Source: an uncultured Muribaculaceae bacterium (GTDB lineage Bacteria; Bacteroidota; Bacteroidia; Bacteroidales; Muribaculaceae). Taken from it: a DNA stretch of 64,000 nt. The DNA is taken from contig CAJTQU010000001.1 in assembly GCA_910578665.1 (NCBI GenBank), forward strand, positions 186,001-250,000. The letters are read 5' to 3'. Numbering within the stretch: the first letter of the stretch is position 1; each line of letters starts with the position of its first letter. Below, piece by piece: positions 7,892-16,864 of the stretch. The notes under the pieces were generated by a model. The model did not search any database, was not told the origin of the DNA, and saw only the letters and a program-made list of their open reading frames with translations. Made by a program: the position numbers and the translations under genes.

Positions 7892-9520
7892 TTACAGTCT
7901 CATTACATCCTGCTCAAATGTATCTCGGTTTATGGCGCGTCCGCGCATTCGGTTGCGGTAGGTATAGATTGTCGATACGGAGCAGTGCAGTATTTGTGCT
8001 ATCTTCACGCTCTCTTCCACACCTAGGCGTACGAATGCGTATATGCGCAATTCTGTGGAGAGCGGTGCTCCCTTTTTCAGGGTTATGCGGCATTCGGGAC
8101 GCAGAAGCTGGTTAAAATTATCAATGAAATCAGGGTAAAGATCCAAAAATGTCTCATCGAATATTTTAAAGAAATCATCGTTTTCGGGATCAGTGAATTT
8201 GCCGGACTTAAGTGTTTTGAGCAAGTCATCGGTCTGTCCAGAGGCTATTTTGCGGCTTACGAACCGTCGTAGCGATTCGAACCGTTCGGAATAAGACGAG
8301 CATAATCCTAGGAAATGCCCGATGTAAGATTCCTGCATCTTTGTCTGCCATTCCAGCTTGCGGTTGGCCTGCCGAGTGCGTTGCACATTGCGCAGCGCGA
8401 TGCTAAGCAGCGTGCCTGAGACTATGAGCAGGACGGCCACAAGTATGAGATATATCATTAGTTCGTCACGCGAAGAAGCCATCTTTTTACGATAGGCGCC
8501 ATCTATCAGGGGAAGTAAGGCGGCTATCTCCACCATACGCATGCGCGCGTTGCCCCTCATGGCGTCTTCGAGAGAGGTATTTATATAGCGGTAGGCCCTG
8601 TCTACCTCCCCCTTGTCATACAGCCATCGGGCCAGCGAGGGGAGTGCGTGGGTCTCCTTTGTGCTGGATCTCACATCGGCGGCAGCGGCAAGTGCCAGAT
8701 AGCGTCCGCGCTCCGTGTCATGGCCCAGATCGTGGTATACTTCCGACATCTCGTAAGTGGCCATACCGTATATATTGGAATTTTCCTTAAGTGTGGGAAT
8801 CAGTTTTTTCAGTATTTTTTCGGCCATCTTGGGGTGTCCCTGCTCGCGTTCGTGCTGGGCTGAAAGAAATGTGTGCAAGGCGTTGTCCGGAGGCAGGTCG
8901 TGTAGCAGCGAGGCCATATATCGGCTGTACTCTCCGTTTAGGTACGACATCATGTCCTCATATCCTTTGGCATATGCTTTCATATAGCTGAAGAGCTGTC
9001 TGCCGGCTTTGCTGTGTTCCAGCCTCAGTGTCTGCGGCAGAGCCATAGTGTCCAGCTCTGCCAGTGTGAGCTGTGCTTGTGTGAACAGTCCGGCGGCACC
9101 CCATGCGTTTATGCACGCTATGCGGCTTATGCATGAGAGAGAGTCGTTGGCCATGGCTGTGGCCGTGCGGTTGGCTTTATTATAAAAATAAGCCGATGAA
9201 TCCGAGCAGAAAGAGAGGTATTCTCTGCCCAGGTCCATGTATAGTTTCCAGCGCCCTATGTGGTCGGCCGGGTCGGTGGTGTCAAGTTTGCTGTTTAACG
9301 AGGCAATCAGACTTGCTTTCTGCCTGTCGTAATTGTCGGCATTGTGCAATTCATCGTCAAGTCTGGCAAGTTCGTCCACGGGCAGGCGTTTGTCTCCGCC
9401 GGAACCGCACGAAGCGGCCAGCAGGGTAATGGCGAGGGCCAGTACGGGTAAAAGGTGTCGGAATCGTTTCAAGACTGTCGGGTATTTGTAGTTTTCGGAG
9501 AGGGGTTGCAGATTGGTCAT
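7892..9520 (-). CDS. Membrane-anchored TPR protein with C-terminal HTH (DUF6377-type regulator)
   Basis: Probable one-component sensor-regulator, 542 residues. The N-terminus has a signal-like hydrophobic stretch ending in LLAASCGSGG, which looks like a lipobox. A helical, TPR-like sensory region covers about 45-340, and a membrane helix lies at about 352-377 (LMIYLILVAVLLIVSGTLL). A basic segment QRTRQANRKLEW follows. The C-terminal cytoplasmic domain ends in a helix-turn-helix-like segment, KIAQILHCSVSTIYTYRNRMR. This is the layout of Bacteroidetes proteins annotated DUF6377 (family name from memory), often found beside surface-glycan loci. A -7 element TAACTTTG lies at 9541-9534, so the leader is very short. 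Target genes are unknown; the Sus-like operon 4 kb away is one possibility. Confidence 0.75.
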   Translation of the reverse strand: MTNLQPLSENYKYPTVLKRFRHLLPVLALAITLLAASCGSGGDKRLPVDELARLDDELHNADNYDRQKASLIASLNSKLDTTDPADHIGRWKLYMDLGREYLSFCSDSSAYFYNKANRTATAMANDSLSCISRIACINAWGAAGLFTQAQLTLAELDTMALPQTLRLEHSKAGRQLFSYMKAYAKGYEDMMSYLNGEYSRYMASLLHDLPPDNALHTFLSAQHEREQGHPKMAEKILKKLIPTLKENSNIYGMATYEMSEVYHDLGHDTERGRYLALAAAADVRSSTKETHALPSLARWLYDKGEVDRAYRYINTSLEDAMRGNARMRMVEIAALLPLIDGAYRKKMASSRDELMIYLILVAVLLIVSGTLLSIALRNVQRTRQANRKLEWQTKMQESYIGHFLGLCSSYSERFESLRRFVSRKIASGQTDDLLKTLKSGKFTDPENDDFFKIFDETFLDLYPDFIDNFNQLLRPECRITLKKGAPLSTELRIYAFVRLGVEESVKIAQILHCSVSTIYTYRNRMRGRAINRDTFEQDVMRL

Positions 9521-9533
9521 ACACTCATGGGTG

Positions 9534-9582
9534 CAAAGTTACAAAAAAACGTTTGTCGTTTAAAATATTTATGGTAATTTTG
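9534..9582. promoter_or_regulatory. Divergent promoters for the TPR/HTH gene and the M16 peptidase
   Basis: Plus strand: TTTG (9552-9555), 19 bp, TAATTTTG (9575-9582), an excellent match that serves the M16 peptidase. Minus strand: TAACTTTG (9541-9534), with TTTT instead of TTTG 20 bp upstream, which serves the TPR/HTH gene. The two promoters interleave, so they may compete. Confidence 0.6.
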
Positions 9583-9624
9583 TGGCTACAACCTTTTTGG
9601 AAAGCCTTGATAACGGTGTGATTT

Positions 9625-10854
9625 ATGTCGACTACTGAACCGAATTATGAAATTATAACCTTGTCCAACGGACTGCGCTGCGTATTTCGCCGCGGCAGGG
9701 GTGTGGCATACTGCGGTGTGGCTGTCAATGCCGGCAGTCGTGACGAGGACAGGGATAATCACGGCCTGGCCCATTTTGTGGAACACACCCTGTTCAAAGG
9801 CACGAGCCGTAGGCGTAGCTGGCAAATAGCCTCGCGCATGGAACGGGTCGGCGGCGAACTGAATGCCTATACGACAAAAGAAGAGACCATGGTATACACC
9901 GTGGCTCCCCATGGTTATCTGCCGCGCGCCATCGATCTTCTGGCCGACGTGGTCTGTGACAGTGTGTTTCCCGACACAGAGCTGGAAAAGGAGCGCGAAG
10001 TGGTTATCGATGAGATAAATTCATATCTTGATTCACCGGCTGACGCAGTGTATGACGAATTTGAAGACCTGCTGTATGCTGGCAGCACGCTCGGCCATAA
10101 TATATTGGGTGATGCCGAGAGCGTGCGCCGTCTCACAGGAGAGGACTGCCGCAGGTTTGTACGCCGTTATTATACACCGGCAAACATGGTGATGTATTGT
10201 GTGGCCGATACCACGGCCGGCATTCTGGAGAAACTGCTGGAGCGTAATTTCGGACATATGCATTTTGACGGGCACACCCCGGTCAGAGATGTGCCGGCAT
10301 CTGTATCAAGGTTCGGCATTGTGAGAGATAATGGCCGCCACCAGGCACATACGCTCATGGGCTGCACTCTTTTCGGCCGCCATGATCCCAGGCGGCACGC
10401 GCTGTTGCTGCTAAATAATTACATAGGCGGCCCGTGTATGAATTCGCGCCTTAATCTAGAATTGCGCGAAAGGAGAGGGTATGTATATGCAGCAGATTCG
10501 TCAGTGGCCCTTATGAGCAACTGCGGAACGTTTCAGGTGTATTACGGCTGTGACCGCGAGCATGTCGGCGCATGCGCGCGGATTGTGAACAATATAATAG
10601 CCGGTCTGGCCGAAAACCCGATGAAACCGCGTGTTTTTGAACAGGTCAAGCGCCAATATCTGGGCCAGCTCGAAGTTTCTGCCTCGCATGCCGAGAGCCG
10701 GGCGATGGCTTTGGGCAAGAGCCTGCTGTATTACGGCCGCGTGGTGGGTGTGGACGAGGCTGCAGACGCGATAAAGGTTCTCAGACCGGAAGATGTGTGC
10801 GATGTTGCCGGGCTGATAGCCTCTGCGGGATTGTCATCGCTGACTCTCGCATGA
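9625..10854 (+). CDS. M16-family zinc peptidase
   Basis: Insulinase-type metallopeptidase, 409 residues, the length of single-repeat bacterial M16B enzymes. The inverted zinc motif is HFVEH (His50, Glu53, His54), and the third zinc ligand is probably Glu130 in EREVVIDEI. The C-terminal half holds the R/Y pair region, RERRGYVYAADS. No signal peptide is visible, so it is probably cytoplasmic. It leads a run of closely spaced plus-strand genes (dus 12 bp downstream, then GIN protein, flippase). Substrates are probably peptides; not further defined. Confidence 0.9.
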   Translation: MSTTEPNYEIITLSNGLRCVFRRGRGVAYCGVAVNAGSRDEDRDNHGLAHFVEHTLFKGTSRRRSWQIASRMERVGGELNAYTTKEETMVYTVAPHGYLPRAIDLLADVVCDSVFPDTELEKEREVVIDEINSYLDSPADAVYDEFEDLLYAGSTLGHNILGDAESVRRLTGEDCRRFVRRYYTPANMVMYCVADTTAGILEKLLERNFGHMHFDGHTPVRDVPASVSRFGIVRDNGRHQAHTLMGCTLFGRHDPRRHALLLLNNYIGGPCMNSRLNLELRERRGYVYAADSSVALMSNCGTFQVYYGCDREHVGACARIVNNIIAGLAENPMKPRVFEQVKRQYLGQLEVSASHAESRAMALGKSLLYYGRVVGVDEAADAIKVLRPEDVCDVAGLIASAGLSSLTLA

Positions 10855-10866
10855 TAACTGTAAAGT

Positions 10867-11850
10867 ATGAAGATAGCAGATATTGATTTAGGAGCACGTC
10901 CTGTCATGCTTGCTCCGATGGAGGATGTTACCGATCCGTCGTTCCGCCTGTTATGCAGGGAGAACGGGGCGGCTTCGGTATACACCGAGTTTGTTTCTGC
11001 CGAAGCATTGGTGCGAGACATAGCCTCCACCACGCGCAAGCTGTTTATAAATGATGCCGAACGGCCGGTAGCCATACAGATTTACGGCCGCGAACCGGAA
11101 GCCATGGTGCAGGCCGCGCGTATAGTCGAGCAGGCGCGCCCAGATCTGCTTGACATAAACTTCGGGTGCCCTGTCAAGAAAGTGGCCGGAAAGGGTGCTG
11201 GCAGCGGAATGCTTCGCGATATTCCCAAATTGCTTTCCATCACACGCGCCGTGGTTGAGGCTGTTTCCATACCCGTCACCGTCAAGACGCGGCTGGGGTG
11301 GGACTGCGAGCATAAAATCATAACGACCCTCGGTCCGCAGTTGCAAGATTGCGGCATAAAGGCTCTGACTGTGCACGGACGTACACGCAGCCAGATGTAT
11401 ACCGGCAGTGCCGACTGGACTTTGATAGGACGTCTTAAGGAGGATGAAGGATTTACTATACCGCTTATAGGCAACGGTGACATAACCACCCCCGAGCAGA
11501 CTTTAGACGCATTTTCCCGATACGGAGTGGACGGTATAATGGTGGGGCGTGCCGCTATAGGCGCTCCCTGGATATTCCGTGATATACGTTCTTATCTGGA
11601 CACGGGGTCATACACGCCGCTGGGCGCTGCTGAGAAAATGGCTATGCTGCGCCGTATCATCACTGAGAGTGTGGAGCGTATAGACGAATATCGCGGAATT
11701 TTGCACATACGCCGCCATCTGGCAGCCTCTCCGTTATTTAAGGGAATACCGGATTTCAGACAGACACGTATCCGCATGCTGCGGGCTGACACTGTGGCGG
11801 AACTGATGCTCATACTTGATGAAATAGCAGATAAATTTTTGAAGATATGA
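10867..11850 (+). CDS. dusB: tRNA-dihydrouridine synthase (DusB-like)
   Basis: FMN-dependent enzyme that reduces specific uridines of the tRNA D-loop, 327 residues. The FMN-binding start is MLAPMEDVTDPSFR (14-27). The catalytic Cys is Cys101 in DINFGCPVKKV, and the barrel continues with KTRLGWD, TVHGRTR and GNGDI. Length and motifs fit DusB; the exact tRNA position is not readable. It overlaps the next gene by 4 bp (ATGA), so the two are translationally coupled. Confidence 0.93.
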   Translation: MKIADIDLGARPVMLAPMEDVTDPSFRLLCRENGAASVYTEFVSAEALVRDIASTTRKLFINDAERPVAIQIYGREPEAMVQAARIVEQARPDLLDINFGCPVKKVAGKGAGSGMLRDIPKLLSITRAVVEAVSIPVTVKTRLGWDCEHKIITTLGPQLQDCGIKALTVHGRTRSQMYTGSADWTLIGRLKEDEGFTIPLIGNGDITTPEQTLDAFSRYGVDGIMVGRAAIGAPWIFRDIRSYLDTGSYTPLGAAEKMAMLRRIITESVERIDEYRGILHIRRHLAASPLFKGIPDFRQTRIRMLRADTVAELMLILDEIADKFLKI

Positions 11851-12557
11851 TGAAACACTTGCTTGCAACCATTTTATTGCTGGCGGCATTTGTGCCTTGC
11901 CTGTCAGCCGGACGCCCATACGTGGTGGAGGTCGGCAAATTTTCTAAACTTGAGATACCTAATAATCTGACGGTGGTATACCGTTGCCATCCGGATTCTG
12001 TGGGCAAAGCCCGATACGAATGTCCCGACATGCTTGCCGGGGCGGTAATATTTTCAAATTCAGGTAACGGAAGCCTTAAAGTTCAGATTTCTCCCGATTT
12101 CATCGATAGAGAACACATGCTTCCAGTAATATACGTATACTCTGAGTTCCTGTCAGAAGTGGTCAGCTCGAGCGAGCGCAGAGTGTCGGTATATAGCCCT
12201 GCGCGGTGCAGCCAGTTCAAGGGTGTCCTAATGGGCAATGGAACGCTTGATCTCCACGGACTGGATTGCGACAAGGCTGTGGGAGTGCTTGCTTCGGGCA
12301 ACGGCACAGTCATATTACGCGGTAAATGCGATAGCGCCCTGCTTAAGCTTACCGGCACAGGACGTGTGGACGCGTTTGGTATGGATGCCGGAGATGTGGT
12401 GTGCCAGACCCTGGGTACGGGAGACATTACATGTCGTTTCAGCAAATCCCTTGTGCAGAAAGGACTTGGCAGCACCACTATACATTACAAGGGCGATCCC
12501 GGAAAAGTTAGGAAGAAAGGATTGGCCAAGTTCAACCATGTGCCCGACTGTGACTAA
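11847..12557 (+). CDS. Secreted head-GIN-domain (DUF2807) protein
   Basis: Exported protein of 236 residues with a signal peptide (cleavage near LSAGRP). It begins with the GIN pattern VEVGKFSKLEIPNNLTVVY, followed by a beta-helical repeat series in which short NGT or TGT turns recur (GNGTLDLHG, GNGTVILRG, GTGRVDAFG, GTGDITCRF). This is typical of the putative auto-transporter adhesin head-GIN family in Bacteroidetes. The function is not established; a cell-surface or periplasmic scaffold is the usual guess. The start overlaps the dus stop by 4 bp. Confidence 0.78.
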   Translation: MMKHLLATILLLAAFVPCLSAGRPYVVEVGKFSKLEIPNNLTVVYRCHPDSVGKARYECPDMLAGAVIFSNSGNGSLKVQISPDFIDREHMLPVIYVYSEFLSEVVSSSERRVSVYSPARCSQFKGVLMGNGTLDLHGLDCDKAVGVLASGNGTVILRGKCDSALLKLTGTGRVDAFGMDAGDVVCQTLGTGDITCRFSKSLVQKGLGSTTIHYKGDPGKVRKKGLAKFNHVPDCD

Positions 12558-12576
12558 AATATTTCGGGACTGACAT

Positions 12577-14055
12577 ATGGCAGAAACAGCACGGGAGGAA
12601 GCGTCCGGTACAGCTCCGTCGTTAAAGGTACGCACAGCGCGTACTCTGAAATGGAACGGCATAGACCGCATAAGCACCCAGGTGCTTTATGCGGTCACCG
12701 GCGTAGTGCTGGCCAATGTGCTGTCGAAAGACGATTTCGGCCTGGTGGGTGTCCTTTTGGTTTTCCAGGCTTTTGCCACGATATTCGTAGACAGTGGTTT
12801 CGGCGCGGCTCTGTTGCAGAAGAAACACCCCCTGGAGCGAGACTACAGCACCGTGTTCTGGTTTAACACGTGTATGTGTGTCTTCATATACTTAATACTG
12901 TATTTTTCCGCACCTCTCATAGCGCGTGCGTTCCATAACGATATGCGCCTGATACCTTTAAGCCGGGTGATGTTTCTGAGCTTCATACTCAACGGGCTGG
13001 GCATAGTGCAGACCAATAGGCTGATGAAGATGATGCAGGTCAAGCAGATAGCCCTGGCCAATATAGCCGGTCTCACCCTGTCGGGCATAGCCGGTGTGTG
13101 GCTGGCCCTGGCCGGATACGGTCCTTGGGCGCTTGTATGGCAGACCATTGTCTTGGCTGCTATCAAGACTTCTTGGCTATGGCTGACGGGTGGCTGGCTG
13201 CCGCGTTACGGCATGTCGGCATCGTCGCTGCGGTCTGTCTACAGAGTGGGGGCCAGTGTGTTTGCCACTTCGCTTCTCAATACGATATTTCTTAATGTAT
13301 ATAACTTCGTTATAGGCATATGGTACTCTTTTGCCTCGCTTGGCGACTATACGCAGGCCGACAAGTGGAGCAAGATGGGAAGTGCCTCGCTCTCCCAGAT
13401 ACTCACATCTACGTTTGTACCTTTGTTGTCGAGATTTCAGGATGACAGGGAGCGTTATCGTGAGATGATGGGGAAGGTCAACCGTCTCACAGCTTTTATG
13501 CTCTTCCCGTTCATGGGTGGGCTGGTGGTCATGGCAGAGCCGTTGTTTCATACATTGTTCGGCACTAAATGGGACAGTGCCATACCGTTGTTCCAGCTGC
13601 TGGCGGCCCGAGGAATATTCACTGTGCTTTGCTCGCTGTACGGCAACTACCTGTTATCGTTGGGATATGCCAGATCGCTCGTGGTGATCGAAGTGGTCAA
13701 AGACTGCGCTATAATCGCAGCTATCGGGGCTACGGTCTTTTTACACTCTGTCGAGGCACTTGTATGGGGTCAGTTGGTAGCTGGTGTGCTGACATGGCTG
13801 TTTGTACTCCGGCTTACATCGCGTGCCACGGGTTTTCCTGCAGGCTCGTTGTTTGGAGGCCTGGTGCCGTATCTGTTGCTTACACTGGCCTGTATGGCAT
13901 TGTGTCATATGCTCGGCCTGGTTGTGCCGTATGCTCCGTTGCTGCTTGCTATACAGTGCGTGGTGGGTCTTGGTGTTTATCTTGCCATATTGCGTTTATG
14001 CGGCGACAGTATATTGCGCGAAGCGCTCGGCTTTCTGCTAAAAAAGACTAAATGA
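12577..14055 (+). CDS. MOP-superfamily polysaccharide flippase (Wzx-like)
   Basis: Inner-membrane lipid-linked oligosaccharide exporter, 492 residues, with a cytoplasmic N-terminal tail of about 25 residues and about 12-14 hydrophobic helices. The segment RTLKWNGIDRISTQVLYAVTG and the following VLSKDDFGLVGVLLVFQAF are characteristic of the COG2244 lipopolysaccharide/O-antigen transporter group, as is DSGFGAALLQKK. It lies 19 bp after the GIN protein on the same strand. No glycosyltransferase cluster surrounds it, so its glycan (LPS, capsule or exopolysaccharide) is unknown. Confidence 0.85.
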   Translation: MAETAREEASGTAPSLKVRTARTLKWNGIDRISTQVLYAVTGVVLANVLSKDDFGLVGVLLVFQAFATIFVDSGFGAALLQKKHPLERDYSTVFWFNTCMCVFIYLILYFSAPLIARAFHNDMRLIPLSRVMFLSFILNGLGIVQTNRLMKMMQVKQIALANIAGLTLSGIAGVWLALAGYGPWALVWQTIVLAAIKTSWLWLTGGWLPRYGMSASSLRSVYRVGASVFATSLLNTIFLNVYNFVIGIWYSFASLGDYTQADKWSKMGSASLSQILTSTFVPLLSRFQDDRERYREMMGKVNRLTAFMLFPFMGGLVVMAEPLFHTLFGTKWDSAIPLFQLLAARGIFTVLCSLYGNYLLSLGYARSLVVIEVVKDCAIIAAIGATVFLHSVEALVWGQLVAGVLTWLFVLRLTSRATGFPAGSLFGGLVPYLLLTLACMALCHMLGLVVPYAPLLLAIQCVVGLGVYLAILRLCGDSILREALGFLLKKTK

Positions 14056-14202
14056 ACCTCTTTTTCCGGCTGATTGCCCGGATAGTGGCAATATTTTATG
14101 CAAATTTATGTTTCTGAAAAGGCGGCCGGATGCAGCATGTGAGGCGTCCGTATAAACCAGAATAATAAGAAATAAAACTAACTTGTTGATAAACTAATAA
14201 TT

Positions 14203-15258
14203 ATGGCTAAACTTACCAAATTGCAACTGGGCAAGTGGTTCTACTGGTTCTGGCTCGTAGTGATGCTTGTGCCTTTCGAGTTTTTCTCTGCCGACGGCCA
14301 GCCGCTTATATCACCGGCCACGGCATTGTTTCTCGGCCTTATTTTTGCCTTTACATTCGGCATACCCTATCCGAAGTTTAACAAGAAATTGTCCAAATAC
14401 CTGTTGCAGGCCTCGGTCGTAGGCCTCGGTTTCGGCATGAACTTACAGGAATCTCTGAAGAGCGGCGCTGACGGAATGGTGTTCACTGTGATTTCTGTTG
14501 TGGGCGTTATGGTTTTCGGCGTCATGATAGGACGAGCCATGCGCATCAACCAAAAAACGTCATACCTTATTTCTTCAGGCACCGCTATATGCGGCGGCAG
14601 CGCCATAGCGGCTGTGGGGCCGGTGCTTAAGGCAAATGAAAACGAGATGGCAGTGTCACTCGGTGTTATTTTTATACTCAACGCCATAGCATTGTTTATA
14701 TTTCCACCCTTGGGTGAATTTTTCGGACTCAGCCAGTCTCAATTCGGCACATGGGCGGCGATAGCCATACATGACACCTCGTCAGTGGTAGGAGCCGGTG
14801 ATGCCTATGGTGCGGAAGCCTGCCAGATAGCCACACTTATCAAATGTACCCGTGCCTTGTGGATCATACCCTTGGCATTCTTCACTATGTGGTATTTTCG
14901 TAAGCAGAACCGCAATGCTGACGGAGGTAAAGGCAAGGTAAGCATTCCGTGGTTTATCTTTATGTTTATCGGCGCTATGGTGATCAATACGTACACACCT
15001 GCGCTTATCGAATGGCTAGGCTCCGCTACAAGTGGGTCGGTAGATTCCCAGACAGCGCTTTCGGCGACATCCGGCTTATACCAGGGCATAGTGTGGTGTG
15101 CTAAAAAGGCTCTCGTGCTTGTCCTGTTTGCCATAGGTGCCAGTCTTTCGGTCAAGGTTGTTCGCCAGGTGGGCGTCAAGCCGCTTTTGCAGGCCGTACT
15201 TCTCTGGATAATTATCGGCGTCAGCAGTTTCTTTGTGGTTTACTTCACCATCGACTGA
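14203..15258 (+). CDS. YeiH-family putative sulfate exporter
   Basis: Integral membrane protein of 351 residues with about 10 hydrophobic helices, of the UPF0324/YeiH family. Recognisable blocks are SSGTAICGGSAIAAVGPV in the first half and AIAIHDTSSVVGAG near the middle. Homologues are annotated as putative sulfate exporters, but substrate evidence is thin. The 147-bp gap from the flippase suggests its own transcript; I found only a weak -7-like TATGTTTC there. A hairpin follows the gene. Confidence 0.85.
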   Translation: MAKLTKLQLGKWFYWFWLVVMLVPFEFFSADGQPLISPATALFLGLIFAFTFGIPYPKFNKKLSKYLLQASVVGLGFGMNLQESLKSGADGMVFTVISVVGVMVFGVMIGRAMRINQKTSYLISSGTAICGGSAIAAVGPVLKANENEMAVSLGVIFILNAIALFIFPPLGEFFGLSQSQFGTWAAIAIHDTSSVVGAGDAYGAEACQIATLIKCTRALWIIPLAFFTMWYFRKQNRNADGGKGKVSIPWFIFMFIGAMVINTYTPALIEWLGSATSGSVDSQTALSATSGLYQGIVWCAKKALVLVLFAIGASLSVKVVRQVGVKPLLQAVLLWIIIGVSSFFVVYFTID

Positions 15259-15282
15259 CATATCGATAAGATATTTTTGCTC

Positions 15283-15313
15283 AGCCCCGTGCCTTAAGAG
15301 AGGTAACGGGGCT
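15283..15313. terminator. Terminator between YeiH-like gene and DUF4143 ATPase
   Basis: AGCCCCGT (15283-15290) pairs with ACGGGGCT (15306-15313), 8 bp with a 15-nt loop, followed by ACTGTTT on the plus strand. It lies between convergent genes. Confidence 0.6.
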
Positions 15314-15318
15314 ACTGT

Positions 15319-16611
15319 TTATCGTATTCCGATGTTGTGTTGTGATTTCAATACGTAGTCAAAAACTGGTCGGACAGAGATTGTATACCCGTCGTGGGTT
15401 ATATCCATATCATCATGGTCGGTCAAAAGTAACAGGTTTTCACATCCTGTTTTTCTTGCGGCCAGCAGTAACCCGGCTATTTCCCTCTTTCTAGTCTTGT
15501 CAGATGAGATATCATAGGATACCTGAACGGCAAGAAGTGCTTTTCGGTTTTCACATACTACGAAATCACATTCGCCGGAACGGTCGCTGAAATAGTATAT
15601 ATCAAACCCCTGCCGCTTGTATTTTCGGAGAAGTTCCAGATATACAATTGTTTCAAGACGCCATCCGAGATTTTCTCCGGCAAAGGCGTCCGATCTTTTG
15701 TTCATCAATGCCACATCTATAGGGTATACTTTCTCTCCGGTTATTCTTTGCCGGCTTTTCGCGGAATATTTATGTAAACCAATTAGCATATAAGCCTGTT
15801 TGAGATAGCTGAGATAGTTTTTTGCTGTATGTTGGGACTTGAACCCGAATGTTTCTTTTAGGGCTTTGTCAACCACAATAGTCGGGGCTATATTTAAAAG
15901 ATGGTGAGACATTTCTTCAAAAGCCGAGGTATGTATTATCTTGAACCTTTGCTCTATATCACGTTTGAGTATATTGTTGACAAGTTCGTCAATATAATCT
16001 TTCTCATCGTTTATAGACAGAAGTTCCGGGAAACCGCCCTGACGCATGTAGTCATCAAATGCCGCCCTGCGTGCGGCAATAGCCTTGGTTGTCCTTGATT
16101 TCACATCAATATTCCTCACATCACAATACTCCGCAAATGAGAATGGATATAGGGGGATGGAATGATGGCGCCCGGTAAGATGTGTGGCAAGTTCTCCGCT
16201 TAATAGTTTCGCGTTGGAGCCTGTGATTACGATGTGCATTTGCTTTCTCAAAAGACGGTTGACAAACAGATACCATTCCGGTATATTTTGAATCTCATCG
16301 ATGAATAAATAATTGAAATCACCGTTGATTTTGTAAAGCACTTCCAATATGTCGTTGAGGTCATTCCCGGTCAGGTGTATCAGCCGCTCGTCATCGAAAT
16401 TGACATAAGCGAATTTTACTCTTTTTCTTATAAGGGCATTGTAGCACAGTGTGGATTTTCCACTACGCCTTACCCCTATCACGACCTGGGCTTGGGAACT
16501 TTTCAAATCTATCAGGCTTTCCTCCTTACGCTTACAAAAACGCATAGTCCGTTTCAGAGATAATTCCTCTGCCTGGTCTGCAAGTATTGTTTCAAGTATT
16601 CTCTTATCCAT
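15319..16611 (-). CDS. AAA ATPase of the DUF4143 family
   Basis: ATP-binding protein of 430 residues. The Walker A loop is GVRRSGKST (46-54), Walker B is YLFIDEIQ (101-108), and a sensor-like ITGSNA follows (129-134). The middle is helical, and the C-terminal DUF4143 region contains a nuclease-fold-like pattern (RSGECDFVV, then LLAVQVSYD), though nuclease activity is not established. Such genes are sporadic and often horizontally moved in Bacteroidales; this one stands alone between convergent and divergent neighbours. The promoter region holds two exact 19-bp repeats, and a -7 element TATCTTTG lies at 16638-16631. The biological role of the family is unknown. Confidence 0.85.
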   Translation of the reverse strand: MDKRILETILADQAEELSLKRTMRFCKRKEESLIDLKSSQAQVVIGVRRSGKSTLCYNALIRKRVKFAYVNFDDERLIHLTGNDLNDILEVLYKINGDFNYLFIDEIQNIPEWYLFVNRLLRKQMHIVITGSNAKLLSGELATHLTGRHHSIPLYPFSFAEYCDVRNIDVKSRTTKAIAARRAAFDDYMRQGGFPELLSINDEKDYIDELVNNILKRDIEQRFKIIHTSAFEEMSHHLLNIAPTIVVDKALKETFGFKSQHTAKNYLSYLKQAYMLIGLHKYSAKSRQRITGEKVYPIDVALMNKRSDAFAGENLGWRLETIVYLELLRKYKRQGFDIYYFSDRSGECDFVVCENRKALLAVQVSYDISSDKTRKREIAGLLLAARKTGCENLLLLTDHDDMDITHDGYTISVRPVFDYVLKSQHNIGIR

Positions 16612-16647
16612 AGTGCAGTCTTATCGTCTGCAAAGATACACAAATAT

Positions 16648-16698
16648 TTTCAAAACGCACTATTTTACAATAAATGATATTTCAAAACGCACTATTTT
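16648..16698. repeat. Two exact 19-bp direct repeats in the DUF4143 promoter
   Basis: TTTCAAAACGCACTATTTT occurs at 16648-16666 and again at 16680-16698, 32 bp apart, close to three helical turns. They lie upstream of the minus-strand -7 element (16638-16631), where the first copy covers the -33 position. The layout suggests an operator for the DUF4143 gene or for a partner. Confidence 0.7.
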
Positions 16699-16806
16699 GT
16701 AAGTTAGTTAGGCGTAGCAATGCACTAATACTTTTGCTTGCATCTAATAACACTAATATTTAAGCCTGTTGCCGGGCCGTATGGTGATATTTGGCCTGTT
16801 GTTCGT

Positions 16807-16837
16807 TTTGGGATGTCGGATAAATTGATTATTTTTG
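16807..16837 (+). promoter_or_regulatory. Consensus promoter of the first endonuclease I gene
   Basis: TTTG (16807-16810), 19 bp, TATTTTTG (16830-16837). The transcript should begin near 16843, which rules out the open-frame start at 16835 and favours the ATG at 16865. Confidence 0.65.
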
Positions 16838-16864
16838 CAGGCTTCAATAAAAATGGAAATGTCT

